DNA of 64,000 bases from assembly GCA_964512655.1 (NCBI GenBank), contig CAZEJT010000003.1, positions 318,718 to 382,717 on the forward strand, written 5' to 3'. Origin of the DNA: VBOC01 sp964512655 (GTDB lineage Bacteria; Bacteroidota; Ignavibacteria; UBA10030; SZUA-254). Below the pieces are notes generated by a model that was not told the DNA's origin, ran no database searches, and saw nothing but the letters and a program-made list of their open reading frames with translations. Positions 18,488-26,056 of the stretch are shown one piece after another (the stretch's first letter is position 1; the number at the start of each line of letters is the position of its first letter). Position numbers and translations under genes: made by a program.

Positions 18488-19801
18488 CTACTTCAGTATC
18501 AAACTCAACCCGTTAACCGTCAATCCGTTATTCGGATCGCTCGGGTCATCGGTCGTGATCGAAGCATGGTCAAAACCAGCATCGATGTGAGAAAATATGA
18601 ATCCGCCGATGCTCGTGGCCGCTGCGAGCGGTGAAAGCTGCTCAATCAACTTGAAGATCGCTCCGAGCCGGAAGCCATAGCCGCTCGTTGTGTACGAGGC
18701 GCCCCTCCCATGCACAGATCCTCCGCGAATAAGGAAGAACTCGCCGACACCTACCTGCCAACCCTTTCGAGCCGTTATGTGTCCATTCCCCTCTCCGAGG
18801 ATCACGTTGTTGTAGAATTGAATCGCACCGCCACCATTGGTGTACCGCGGATTCGGCGGAGGACCTGTTTGGTTGCCGGCACTATCTACCGGAGCCGGGA
18901 ATCTCTGAACGAGAAGATCATCCGCCTCACGTGCAAGCGTGAAGGTAACAGCTTCCCACGACCCGGCCTGAATCGGAAGCGATAAACCGAGCTTGTAACT
19001 AATCCCCAGAGTGGCAGTACGTGGAAGCGGATCTGCCTGAGCCGGGTCGATGTAGGTCACAAGATCGTCCCCAAGATTTCTGCGGGCGTAACCAAGCGTC
19101 ACATCAAGAATCGGATGTATATCCGGTCCGATGATGAGCGCAGATCCTACGATGTCATCAACAATTCTAAGGAGAGGGAGCTGCGCCACGGCTCCCACAT
19201 CGTACGTCGAGAAGTCGGCTACGCCCTGCCTTCCCTGACCCTGGACGTTGTAAGGGGCAAGACTTGACGTTACGCTTTTGTGCGTATAACCCAGCCCCAG
19301 TCGGAGATAGTAGTCGGCGCCGATCCCAACAGAAAAATTGTTAGAAGTCTCCTCAGGGTTAAAATAGCCAATCGGGTCAGGACCGCCTGGACCCGTAATT
19401 GCGAAAACTCCATAATCGATGTTCACGCGCGAGTAGCCGAAACCGATGCTCAAACCGAGGGGGAGATCTGTGAATCTGTTGAGGTTCAATCCGGCGCTGA
19501 AAGCTTTCGCAGAATAACTCGCACCGCCCCCGGGGATCCCTGGTAACCATGTGGTGGATGACGGATACAGGCTTCCAAGAAAATAATGGTTGAGGGATGC
19601 TAGACCGAGAAGCCCGGGATTAGCGAGTTCGCCCATCGGACGGTCAGTTTCTGTCGCATTCACGATCCCGCCCATGCCGTTCCCCTCTGCAGAAGGTGGA
19701 ATCAAAAGGAAGAGAGCCGCGGCTTCACCCTGTGCGCGAGACACCTGAGGTGATACGGCAATCGTAACCAGCATGGCCAATAATGCGAACGGTTTATTCA
19801 T
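18488..19801 (-). CDS. PorV/PorQ-like outer-membrane barrel protein
   Basis: The 437-residue product has a signal peptide (MNKPFALLAMLVTIAVS...SRAQG) followed by AALFLLIPPSAEGNGMGGIVNATETDRPMGELANPGLLG. This N-terminal pattern is shared by PorV-type and UPF0164 barrels of the FCB group. Many amphipathic Gly-rich strands follow. In several bacteria PorV shuttles type IX cargo, which would fit the sorting-domain proteins in this window, but that role is inferred. I start at 19,801 because the ATG four codons upstream lies within the ribosome-binding purine tract. Confidence 0.65.
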   Translation of the reverse strand: MNKPFALLAMLVTIAVSPQVSRAQGEAAALFLLIPPSAEGNGMGGIVNATETDRPMGELANPGLLGLASLNHYFLGSLYPSSTTWLPGIPGGGASYSAKAFSAGLNLNRFTDLPLGLSIGFGYSRVNIDYGVFAITGPGGPDPIGYFNPEETSNNFSVGIGADYYLRLGLGYTHKSVTSSLAPYNVQGQGRQGVADFSTYDVGAVAQLPLLRIVDDIVGSALIIGPDIHPILDVTLGYARRNLGDDLVTYIDPAQADPLPRTATLGISYKLGLSLPIQAGSWEAVTFTLAREADDLLVQRFPAPVDSAGNQTGPPPNPRYTNGGGAIQFYNNVILGEGNGHITARKGWQVGVGEFFLIRGGSVHGRGASYTTSGYGFRLGAIFKLIEQLSPLAAATSIGGFIFSHIDAGFDHASITTDDPSDPNNGLTVNGLSLILK

Positions 19802-19817
19802 CTTTGCCCCCATTTCA

Positions 19818-20294
19818 TTATTTAATCAACATCATTTTCCGGCTCGCAACATAAACCGGGGAAGTCAGATCCAGATCAGATGACAGAAGCCGAGCTGCCA
19901 ACGTGTAGACATATACGCCGGCCGCGAGACTCGTGGCATCGAACTCGACCTCTTGGGTGCCCGCGTCCATTTGTACCCGATCGAGCAATTTTGCAGTGAC
20001 AACTCCTCCAGCATCATAGACATTTAACGATACAATTGCGTCCCCAGGAAGGTCGAACTCAATGGTTGTTGTGGCATTTGGTGCGAAAAGCCGGTTATAC
20101 ACACGAAGAGACGACGATGGATAGCTGCCATCCTTTATCTCTTCCCATTTGACAGTATGTGTAACAGCGGGGAGAGGCTGGACGGGGGCGTCGATCCTGC
20201 TGCAGCCCGAACAAATCAGGGCGATTCCTACTACAACCGGTAGCGCATTCACGATAATCCGTTTTCGGTGACGTGTGCCTGAACCCGGTTTCAC
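19818..20294 (-). CDS. Lipoprotein with a sorting-domain-like beta fold, paralogue 1
   Basis: From the GTG at 20,294, preceded by GGAGGATATAAA, the product has 158 residues. A lipoprotein signal ends in ALICSGCSR. The rest resembles the C-terminal sorting domain of type IX cargo: RLFAPNATTTIEFDL, VSLNVYDAGG, and AAGVYVYTLAA followed by a basic RKMMLIK end. It is about 45% similar by eye to the next gene, and both carry the FAPN.TT, IYDAxG and GVYxYTL strands. This is unusual because the sorting-like domain makes up nearly the whole protein and sits behind a lipid anchor. It is followed 16 bases later by the barrel gene, suggesting an operon. Function is unknown. Confidence 0.6.
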   Translation of the reverse strand: MKPGSGTRHRKRIIVNALPVVVGIALICSGCSRIDAPVQPLPAVTHTVKWEEIKDGSYPSSSLRVYNRLFAPNATTTIEFDLPGDAIVSLNVYDAGGVVTAKLLDRVQMDAGTQEVEFDATSLAAGVYVYTLAARLLSSDLDLTSPVYVASRKMMLIK

Positions 20295-20341
20295 TTTATA
20301 TCCTCCGCGATCATGAGCAGCACCGATATGAGGAAAAACCG

Positions 20342-20782
20342 TCATTTCAACAGAAGCAATTTGCGGTTGTCCGTGAAGGTCGCCGTGTTGGGTTCCAGAT
20401 CCGCCCCTAGCCCCTGATAGATTAGCGTGAAAATGTACACCCCGCTCCCGGCTTCCGACGCGTCCCAACGCACCTCATAACTTCCAGGCTCCAGGTTCAC
20501 CCGCTCTGCCAGTCTTGCCACGAGGTTTCCGGTGCCATCGTAAATCCTCAGAGATACTACTGCCGCGATCGGGAGACCGAAACGGACGGTCGTCAGGACA
20601 TTCGGAGCAAAGACTCGGGGAGTTATCTGAAGGGTGGACGGCGCGGTGTTGTCATCTTTGACGTCAACCCATCTTGAAAGATGTTCGGGGGGCGCCGCGA
20701 GCTCTACCGGAGAGTTGGTCCGGCTGCAACCGGATATTAGGAGAAGAATAAATACAATGAAGGACAGAATGCGAGATGTCAC
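20342..20782 (-). CDS. Lipoprotein with a sorting-domain-like beta fold, paralogue 2
   Basis: The 146-residue product has the signal MTSRILSFIVFILLLISGC with the lipid Cys at 19, then a domain with RVFAPNVLTTVRFGL, VSLRIYDGTG, GSGVYIFTL and a C-terminal RKLLLLK. It is clearly a paralogue of the gene downstream (19,818-20,294). Together with the barrel protein they form a leftward row of three genes, consistent with one envelope complex. I do not recognise a named family beyond the sorting-domain-like fold. Confidence 0.6.
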   Translation of the reverse strand: MTSRILSFIVFILLLISGCSRTNSPVELAAPPEHLSRWVDVKDDNTAPSTLQITPRVFAPNVLTTVRFGLPIAAVVSLRIYDGTGNLVARLAERVNLEPGSYEVRWDASEAGSGVYIFTLIYQGLGADLEPNTATFTDNRKLLLLK

Positions 20783-20823
20783 TTTGCTTCCTCCTTTCTT
20801 ATTCCCCTCAAAGGTTGTTAAGC

Positions 20824-21339
20824 CTAGTACGCCGCCTCCCTCACCATTAGCACAGGACAGCGGGCTCTCTTTACTACCTTTTCCGCCGTACTCCCAAATA
20901 TAAGATGTTCGACACCAGAATGTCCATGGGTGGCGATAACAATCAGGTCTGCGTGCTCATCTTTCGCCGTCGTGAGGATCTCGACGAAGGGCCTCCCTGT
21001 CCGAACCATCGTCTGGGCTGTTATCTCCTTTGAAACCGAATCCTTTACCAGTTGCTCCAACCCGGCTTTCCCGCGTTTAGCCAAATCCGGCTCGATATTC
21101 GGAATCGTCGCTTGGCCGAACCCCAGATCTGCCGGGTAGACGACAGGTTCGACAACATAAACAAGAATCAATTCAGACTTATATTCCTCCGCAAGTCTGG
21201 CCGCGTACTTCAGTGCGTTCTTCGACGGCTCCGAGAAGTCGATCGGGACGAGAATGCGTTTCAGAGAAACCGCGAATTCCCCCGAAGAAGCTTTCTTCTC
21301 CTTTGACTGACCGTTCTTTTTTGAGGGTTTTAACTTCAT
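20824..21339 (-). CDS. Universal stress protein, UspA family
   Basis: A 171-residue protein with one Usp domain: KRILVPIDFSEPSKNALKYA at the start, and the ATP-binding G-x2-G-x9-G-S/T pattern in GHSGVEHLIFGSTAEKV near the end. Family members bind ATP and accumulate in stress or growth arrest. The first 28 residues are a Lys/Ser-rich extension not usual for the family. Its ATG overlaps the stop of the aminotransferase gene by 4 bases, so it is the second gene of an ilvE-usp pair. Confidence 0.85.
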   Translation of the reverse strand: MKLKPSKKNGQSKEKKASSGEFAVSLKRILVPIDFSEPSKNALKYAARLAEEYKSELILVYVVEPVVYPADLGFGQATIPNIEPDLAKRGKAGLEQLVKDSVSKEITAQTMVRTGRPFVEILTTAKDEHADLIVIATHGHSGVEHLIFGSTAEKVVKRARCPVLMVREAAY

Positions 21340-22289
21340 GATCCGGTTTTGCGGGAGGCTTGACGCTCAGACTCAATGAATCGCAGCCACCCGTGCGTGT
21401 CCTTTCCGTTCTTCACGATGTCGAAGAAAGCAGTCTGGACCTCTTTGGTTATGGGCCCAACCTTGCCATCCCCGACGGAGGAGCGGTCGACACTCCTGAT
21501 AGGAGTTACCTCGGCGGCAGTTCCGGTGAAAAACATTTCATCGGCGATGATCAGCATTTCCCGCGACACAGGTGCCTCTATGACCCGATACTCCATTTCC
21601 CGGAGAAGTGTCATGACCGAATTTCTCGTGACACCGGGCAGGATGCTTGATGTAAATGGCGGCGTATACACATCCCCGTTCTTCACCATGAAGATATTCT
21701 CACCGCTTCCTTCACTCACATGGCCCGACACATCGAGTGCAATCCCCTCAGTGTAACCCGCTTTCAATGCTTCCACCTTGATGAGCTGAGCATTGAGATA
21801 ATTCCCTCCGGCTTTGGCTATGGTCGGGAGAGTGTTCGGCGCTGGCCTTGTCCATGAGGATACACAGACATCGATGCCTTTCGTGAGCGCCTCCGCGCCG
21901 AGATACGTTCCCCAGTCCCAGACAGCGATCGCCACATCGACCGGATTGTTCAGCGGGTTCACACCTACATCACCATACCCGCGATAGACGACCGGGCGGA
22001 TATAGCACGATTTCATTTTGTTGACGCGGATCGTCTGAACGATCGCGTTCTCAAGCTCTTCCTTCGTGAAGGGAATCTCTGCCGCATAGATTTTCACCGA
22101 ATCGTAAAGGCGCTCAAGGTGCTTATCGAGCCGGAATATTGCAGAACCCTTCTTCGTTTCATAGCACCGAATCCCTTCAAACCAGCTCGAGCCGTAATGT
22201 ACGACATGCGACAGCACATGAATCTTCGCCTGAGCCCAGTCGACCATCTTTCCATTCATCCATATCTTTTGCACAGGTTTAACCGGCAT
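21336..22289 (-). CDS. ilvE: Branched-chain amino acid aminotransferase
   Basis: The 317-residue enzyme belongs to fold-type IV PLP aminotransferases. It shows HYGSSWFEGIR near the N-terminus, the PLP lysine in AKAGGNYLNAQL (Lys159), and the cofactor-binding EGSGENIF and LPGVTRNS motifs. It catalyses the last step of leucine, isoleucine and valine synthesis with glutamate as amino donor, in the cytoplasm. Length is normal. It lies 14 bases downstream of the GNAT gene and overlaps the universal stress gene. Confidence 0.92.
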   Translation of the reverse strand: MPVKPVQKIWMNGKMVDWAQAKIHVLSHVVHYGSSWFEGIRCYETKKGSAIFRLDKHLERLYDSVKIYAAEIPFTKEELENAIVQTIRVNKMKSCYIRPVVYRGYGDVGVNPLNNPVDVAIAVWDWGTYLGAEALTKGIDVCVSSWTRPAPNTLPTIAKAGGNYLNAQLIKVEALKAGYTEGIALDVSGHVSEGSGENIFMVKNGDVYTPPFTSSILPGVTRNSVMTLLREMEYRVIEAPVSREMLIIADEMFFTGTAAEVTPIRSVDRSSVGDGKVGPITKEVQTAFFDIVKNGKDTHGWLRFIESERQASRKTGS

Positions 22290-22303
22290 AGAAATGGCCT
22301 TTC

Positions 22304-23425
22304 CTAAGATAGTGGAGTCTCATAAATCCGGTACGTCTTGGTACGGTCGGCATTGAGTAGTTCCGCTCCCCGGTTCATCATCACATTATCCTCCAACACC
22401 CAACTGGCCTCCCCTTCGGGATATCCATTCTCGACGCTGCGCTTACCGGTCTCATAAAACAGCACACCGCCAACGCCAGTCATCTGATGCTCCTTGACCA
22501 CCCCCAGTACGATGATCCGAGTAGCAGTGATCGATTTCTTATATCGAAACAGACAGTACAGTCCCGGAAGAAGATAACCGTTCCTGTTGTGCTTCAGCGC
22601 CATGTTGAGATCGGGGAGCGATAGCGAGAACCCGATCGGTTCCCCCTTGAACTCTGCGATGATCACCAGCTCCGGGACGACGACCGGCTTCAAATCCTTT
22701 GCCATCGCATCAAACTCGGCGTCTGTCATCGGCACTGCGCCCCAGTTATACTGCCACGCTTTATTATAGAGGTCGCGGATAACCTCCACCTCGCGCTTGA
22801 AATTCTTCATGTCAAGGGTTCGGAAGGTAATCCCCTCCTTCTTCTTGACGATTTCGGTCACCCGCTTCAGCTTTTCGCTGAACACCTTATCCTTGTGGAC
22901 ATGATAGGCGTACATATCTTTCGCCTTCTTCAGGCCTGCCCCTTCGAGCAACGTCGGATAATAGGCCGGATTGTACGGCATCAATACTACCGGCGGTTTG
23001 TCGAATCCGTCGATCAACAAACCGTATTCATCGTTGACTGACGGGCTCGCAGGACCGCGCATAGCCGTCGCTCCCCGATGCTTCAGCCAGTCCTTCGCAG
23101 TCCCGATGAGCGTATTCGCGACATCCGCATCATTCACACACTCAAAGAACCCAAAGAATCCGATCTTATCCTTGTGTTCCTTGTTGTGATTCTCGTTGAT
23201 GATCGCGCCGATCCGCCCGACAATCTTTCCATCCCGATATGCAAGGAAGAATCCCGCCTCGGAATGCCGGTAGAATGGATTCTTCTTCCGATCCATCAGC
23301 TTGCGCCGGTCCATCAGCAATGGGGGGACCCAGACCGGGTTGCCCTTGTAGATTTCCCATTGAAACTTGATGAAGCGGTTGACATCACCCGAGGATGATA
23401 CAGTCCGGATGACTACGGGACTCAT
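22304..23425 (-). CDS. GNAT-fold acyltransferase, candidate bacterial ceramide synthase
   Basis: The 373-residue protein has an acyl-CoA N-acyltransferase-type fold: PVWVPPLLMDRRKLM and AGFFLAYRDGKIVGRIGAIIN near the start, and a second lobe with IGFSLSLPDLN and VVKEHQMTGVGGVLFYET. Proteins of this GNAT type next to serine palmitoyltransferase include the bacterial ceramide synthase first characterised in Caulobacter, which attaches the second acyl chain. The neighbouring spt gene (95 bases upstream) and the reductase-like gene beyond it support that role here. The assignment rests on context; a generic N-acyltransferase is the alternative. Confidence 0.6.
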   Translation of the reverse strand: MSPVVIRTVSSSGDVNRFIKFQWEIYKGNPVWVPPLLMDRRKLMDRKKNPFYRHSEAGFFLAYRDGKIVGRIGAIINENHNKEHKDKIGFFGFFECVNDADVANTLIGTAKDWLKHRGATAMRGPASPSVNDEYGLLIDGFDKPPVVLMPYNPAYYPTLLEGAGLKKAKDMYAYHVHKDKVFSEKLKRVTEIVKKKEGITFRTLDMKNFKREVEVIRDLYNKAWQYNWGAVPMTDAEFDAMAKDLKPVVVPELVIIAEFKGEPIGFSLSLPDLNMALKHNRNGYLLPGLYCLFRYKKSITATRIIVLGVVKEHQMTGVGGVLFYETGKRSVENGYPEGEASWVLEDNVMMNRGAELLNADRTKTYRIYETPLS

Positions 23426-23519
23426 CGGCTGATACGAATATGGAATGAACGACTCAATAGCTGGCCGGTAGGCGGGATCCGGCCCGAACCCTGGGGACGC
23501 GCGGCGAGAAGGCGCAGGG

Positions 23520-24773
23520 TCAATTGATCAAGCCAAGCTTCTTCCCTGTGTGCTCGAAGAGCTCGAGGATCTTGTCGAGATGCTTGTCCTCGTGAGTCGC
23601 CATGTAGCTCGTGCGCATCATTTGCATCCCCGGAGGGACGCCCGGACTGATAAAAGCATTGACAAAGACACCGGCATCGAACAGGTCGCGCCAGAACCTG
23701 AAGGCAATCATGTCGTCGCCAACGATGACCGGAACAACGGCTGATTCTCCCTCGATGATCCGGAATCCAAGCTTCTTGAAGCTGGATCGCATCTTGTTGG
23801 CGTTTCGGATAAGCTTGGTGATCCGCTCCGGCTCCTGTTCGAGGATATCGAGAGCGGCAAGTGCTGCGGCAACAGAAGCGGGAGTCGGGCTGGCGCTGAA
23901 AATAAGAGCGGGTGAGTGATGTTTCAGGTAGTTAATAGTGCGCTCTTCGCCCACCACGAATCCGCCCAGGGAGGCAAACGTCTTGCTGAACGTGCCCATC
24001 ACCATATCGACTTTATCGGTGATGCCGAAGTGGCTCGCGGTTCCTCTACCCCCCTGCCCGATCACACCAATAGCATGCGCATCGTCAACCAAGACACCAG
24101 CATTGTGTGCCTTGGCGATCCTGACAAGGTCTGGAAGGTCCACGATCTCGCCAGTGGTGCTGAAAACACCGTCTGTAACGATTAGTTTTGCGGCTTCTGC
24201 AGGGAGCCGCGTGATCACCCGCTCCAGGTCCGCCATGTCGTCATGCTTGTAGCGGACGACGTCGGCAAACATCCCTTTCGCCATCAGAGTACCGGCAACC
24301 AGGCAGGCATGGTCATCCTTGTCCATGATGACGTACTCACCGCGCTGGACCAGGGTCGGGATGATGCCCTGCCCCGTCTGATACCCCGTGCTGAAGAGAA
24401 GGCAGGCCTCTTTTCCCATGAAATTCGCGAGGCGGGATTCAAGTTCGTAATGGAGGTCCAGCGTGCCGGTAAGATACCGCGAACCGGAGCAGCCCGTGCC
24501 GTATTTCTCAACGGCTTTGATGGCTGCCTCTTTTACCTTTGGATGAGCCGTGAGTCCGAGGTAGTTGTTCGAGCCTGCCATGATGACCTTCCGGCCTTCG
24601 ATCCTTACAACAGGGCCTTCGTTTTCCTCGATGGCGCGGAAGTAAGGATAGAAGCCGGCAGCTTTGACCTCGTCAGCGCGCGTGAAATCGCGGCACTTCT
24701 GAAAAAGATCTATAGCCTTCTTTTTCTCACTGAGAACTGGTTTTGCGGGCTCTGTGGCGGCCGTTCGGCTCAT
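23520..24773 (-). CDS. spt: Serine palmitoyltransferase-like alpha-oxoamine synthase
   Basis: The 417-residue PLP enzyme shows NNYLGLTAHPKV, TGCSGSRYLTGT, the His that stacks on PLP (DKDDHACLV), DDAHAIG, and the Schiff-base lysine in GTFSKTFASLGG (Lys264). The family condenses an acyl-CoA with an amino acid. Members include serine palmitoyltransferase, 2-amino-3-ketobutyrate CoA ligase, and KAS for biotin. I favour serine palmitoyltransferase because a ceramide-synthase-like GNAT gene follows and a ceramide-reductase-like gene lies divergently upstream, giving the three enzymes of bacterial sphingolipid synthesis. It is driven by a consensus promoter at 24,794-24,822. Confidence 0.78.
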   Translation of the reverse strand: MSRTAATEPAKPVLSEKKKAIDLFQKCRDFTRADEVKAAGFYPYFRAIEENEGPVVRIEGRKVIMAGSNNYLGLTAHPKVKEAAIKAVEKYGTGCSGSRYLTGTLDLHYELESRLANFMGKEACLLFSTGYQTGQGIIPTLVQRGEYVIMDKDDHACLVAGTLMAKGMFADVVRYKHDDMADLERVITRLPAEAAKLIVTDGVFSTTGEIVDLPDLVRIAKAHNAGVLVDDAHAIGVIGQGGRGTASHFGITDKVDMVMGTFSKTFASLGGFVVGEERTINYLKHHSPALIFSASPTPASVAAALAALDILEQEPERITKLIRNANKMRSSFKKLGFRIIEGESAVVPVIVGDDMIAFRFWRDLFDAGVFVNAFISPGVPPGMQMMRTSYMATHEDKHLDKILELFEHTGKKLGLIN

Positions 24774-24793
24774 TGATTGTCTAAATTTTTTTT

Positions 24794-24822
24794 AATATAC
24801 TCCATTGGCCTTAGAAAGTCAA
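24794..24822 (-). promoter_or_regulatory. Consensus promoter of spt
   Basis: Read leftward, TTGACT (24,822-24,817), 17 bases, then TATATT (24,799-24,794), about 20 bases before the ATG. The same hexamers and spacing occur at the tRNA promoter, which supports a sigma-70-like house consensus. Confidence 0.8.
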
Positions 24823-24917
24823 AGGTTCAAGGAGCCTATCAAGTCATCCCTCACCTCGTTTCTCGGGAAAAGGCAGTTGTGATCGATTTCTTTTCTTCAG
24901 AACCCCTCTAGATCCTC

Positions 24918-25901
24918 GTGCAAGTTCTCATCACCGGTGCAACAGGGTTTATCGGAAGTCATCTTGCCGAAGAACTTCATCGGAAAGGGTATAAGTTACG
25001 ATGCCTTGTACGAAAGACATCGAAACTGGTGTGGCTAAAGCACCTTCCAATTGAATATGTGTATGGAGATCTGTTCGACGCTGAGGTTTTGAGGCAATGT
25101 GTCGAGGGAGTAGCTTACCTTTACCACGTTGCAGGACTAACGAAGGCCAAGACTAGGGAAGAGTATTTCCGCGGAAACCACCTGGCGACCAGAAATTTGC
25201 TCGATGCGGTCCGGGAGAAAAAGCCTGATCTGAAGCGATTTGTTCTGGTCAGTTCCCTTGCTGCCGTCGGGCCCTCGCTTAATGGTGAACCCGTGGATGA
25301 AACCACCCCCTACCACCCCCTTACGTCATACGGCGAGAGCAAAATGGAGGCGGAGAAGGAATGCCTCCAGCTGGCAGATTCCATACCGGTCACTGTCGTC
25401 CGGCCGCCGGCAGTATATGGTCCTCGTGATAAAGACATTTTTGCCTTTTTCGAGACGATGAATAAGGGAATACAACCCATGATCGGCTTTAGAGACAAGA
25501 CCGTAAGCCTGATTCATGTGGCGGATTTGATAAAGGGCATTGTTTTGGCGGGTGAGCACCCTGAAGCTTCTGGAAAGGTGTACTTTATTTCAAGCGAGAA
25601 GTACTACACGTGGAAGGAAATTGGGGAAATAACCGGCCGGGTGATGCACAAACACGGATTTGGAGTCAGAGTCCCGGTATCGTTGGTCTATGCAATCGCA
25701 GGCATTTCCGAAGCGTATTCAGCGGTGAGCGGGCAGCCCGTTTTACTGAATTGGGAAAAGGCAACGGATATTGTACAGGATGCCTGGACGTGCTCCATTT
25801 CAAAGGCGGCGAAGGAGTTGGGATTTAAGGAGGATTATTCAATCGAGGAGGGGATAAGGAACACAGTTGCATGGTATCGTCAGGAGGGGTGGATGAAGTG
25901 A
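24918..25901 (+). CDS. NAD(P)-dependent epimerase/dehydratase, candidate ceramide reductase
   Basis: The 327-residue extended short-chain dehydrogenase starts with the Rossmann motif GATGFIGSHLAEEL and contains the catalytic YGESKMEAE (Y-x3-K), LVSSLAAVGPS and VRPPAVYGPRD. In Caulobacter the enzyme that reduces the 3-keto group during ceramide synthesis (CerR) is of this class, and the gene here is divergent from spt. That role is inferred from the neighbourhood; sugar-nucleotide epimerase or hydroxysteroid-type dehydrogenase are alternatives. Start is GTG at 24,918. Confidence 0.72.
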   Translation: MQVLITGATGFIGSHLAEELHRKGYKLRCLVRKTSKLVWLKHLPIEYVYGDLFDAEVLRQCVEGVAYLYHVAGLTKAKTREEYFRGNHLATRNLLDAVREKKPDLKRFVLVSSLAAVGPSLNGEPVDETTPYHPLTSYGESKMEAEKECLQLADSIPVTVVRPPAVYGPRDKDIFAFFETMNKGIQPMIGFRDKTVSLIHVADLIKGIVLAGEHPEASGKVYFISSEKYYTWKEIGEITGRVMHKHGFGVRVPVSLVYAIAGISEAYSAVSGQPVLLNWEKATDIVQDAWTCSISKAAKELGFKEDYSIEEGIRNTVAWYRQEGWMK

Positions 25902-25941
25902 AGCGACGCGATCGTAACCACGGCGGCCGATCCTCATTTTA

Positions 25942-25970
25942 TTGACTTCGCGCGACGATTTCAGTATATT
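25942..25970 (+). promoter_or_regulatory. Promoter of tRNA-fMet
   Basis: TTGACT (25,942-25,947), 17 bases, TATATT (25,965-25,970). Transcription would start about 7 bases before the mature tRNA 5' end. Confidence 0.85.
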
Positions 25971-25983
25971 GGAGTCACTACAT

Positions 25984-26056
25984 CGCGGGGTGGAGCAATT
26001 GGTAGCTCGTTGGGCTCATAACCCAAAGGCTGAAGGTTCAAGTCCTTCCCCCGCTA
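25984..26056 (+). tRNA. Initiator tRNA-fMet (anticodon CAT)
   Basis: The cloverleaf is complete: acceptor strand CGCGGGG, D arm GAGC/GCTC, anticodon arm TTGGG-CTCATAA-CCCAA, T arm GAAGG-TTCAAGT-CCTTC, and 3' strand CCCCGCT with A73. The unpaired C1/T72 position and the three G-C pairs next to the anticodon loop mark it as initiator rather than elongator Met. CCA is not encoded. The last nine bases are shared with the integrated element, which therefore restores the tRNA on insertion. The recombinase gene of the element ends antisense inside the T arm. Confidence 0.95.

Noticed and set aside
1..18500. Palindromic repeats as a possible CRISPR array
   Set aside because: Copies are kilobases apart with no regular spacers, and no cas genes are present anywhere in the window.
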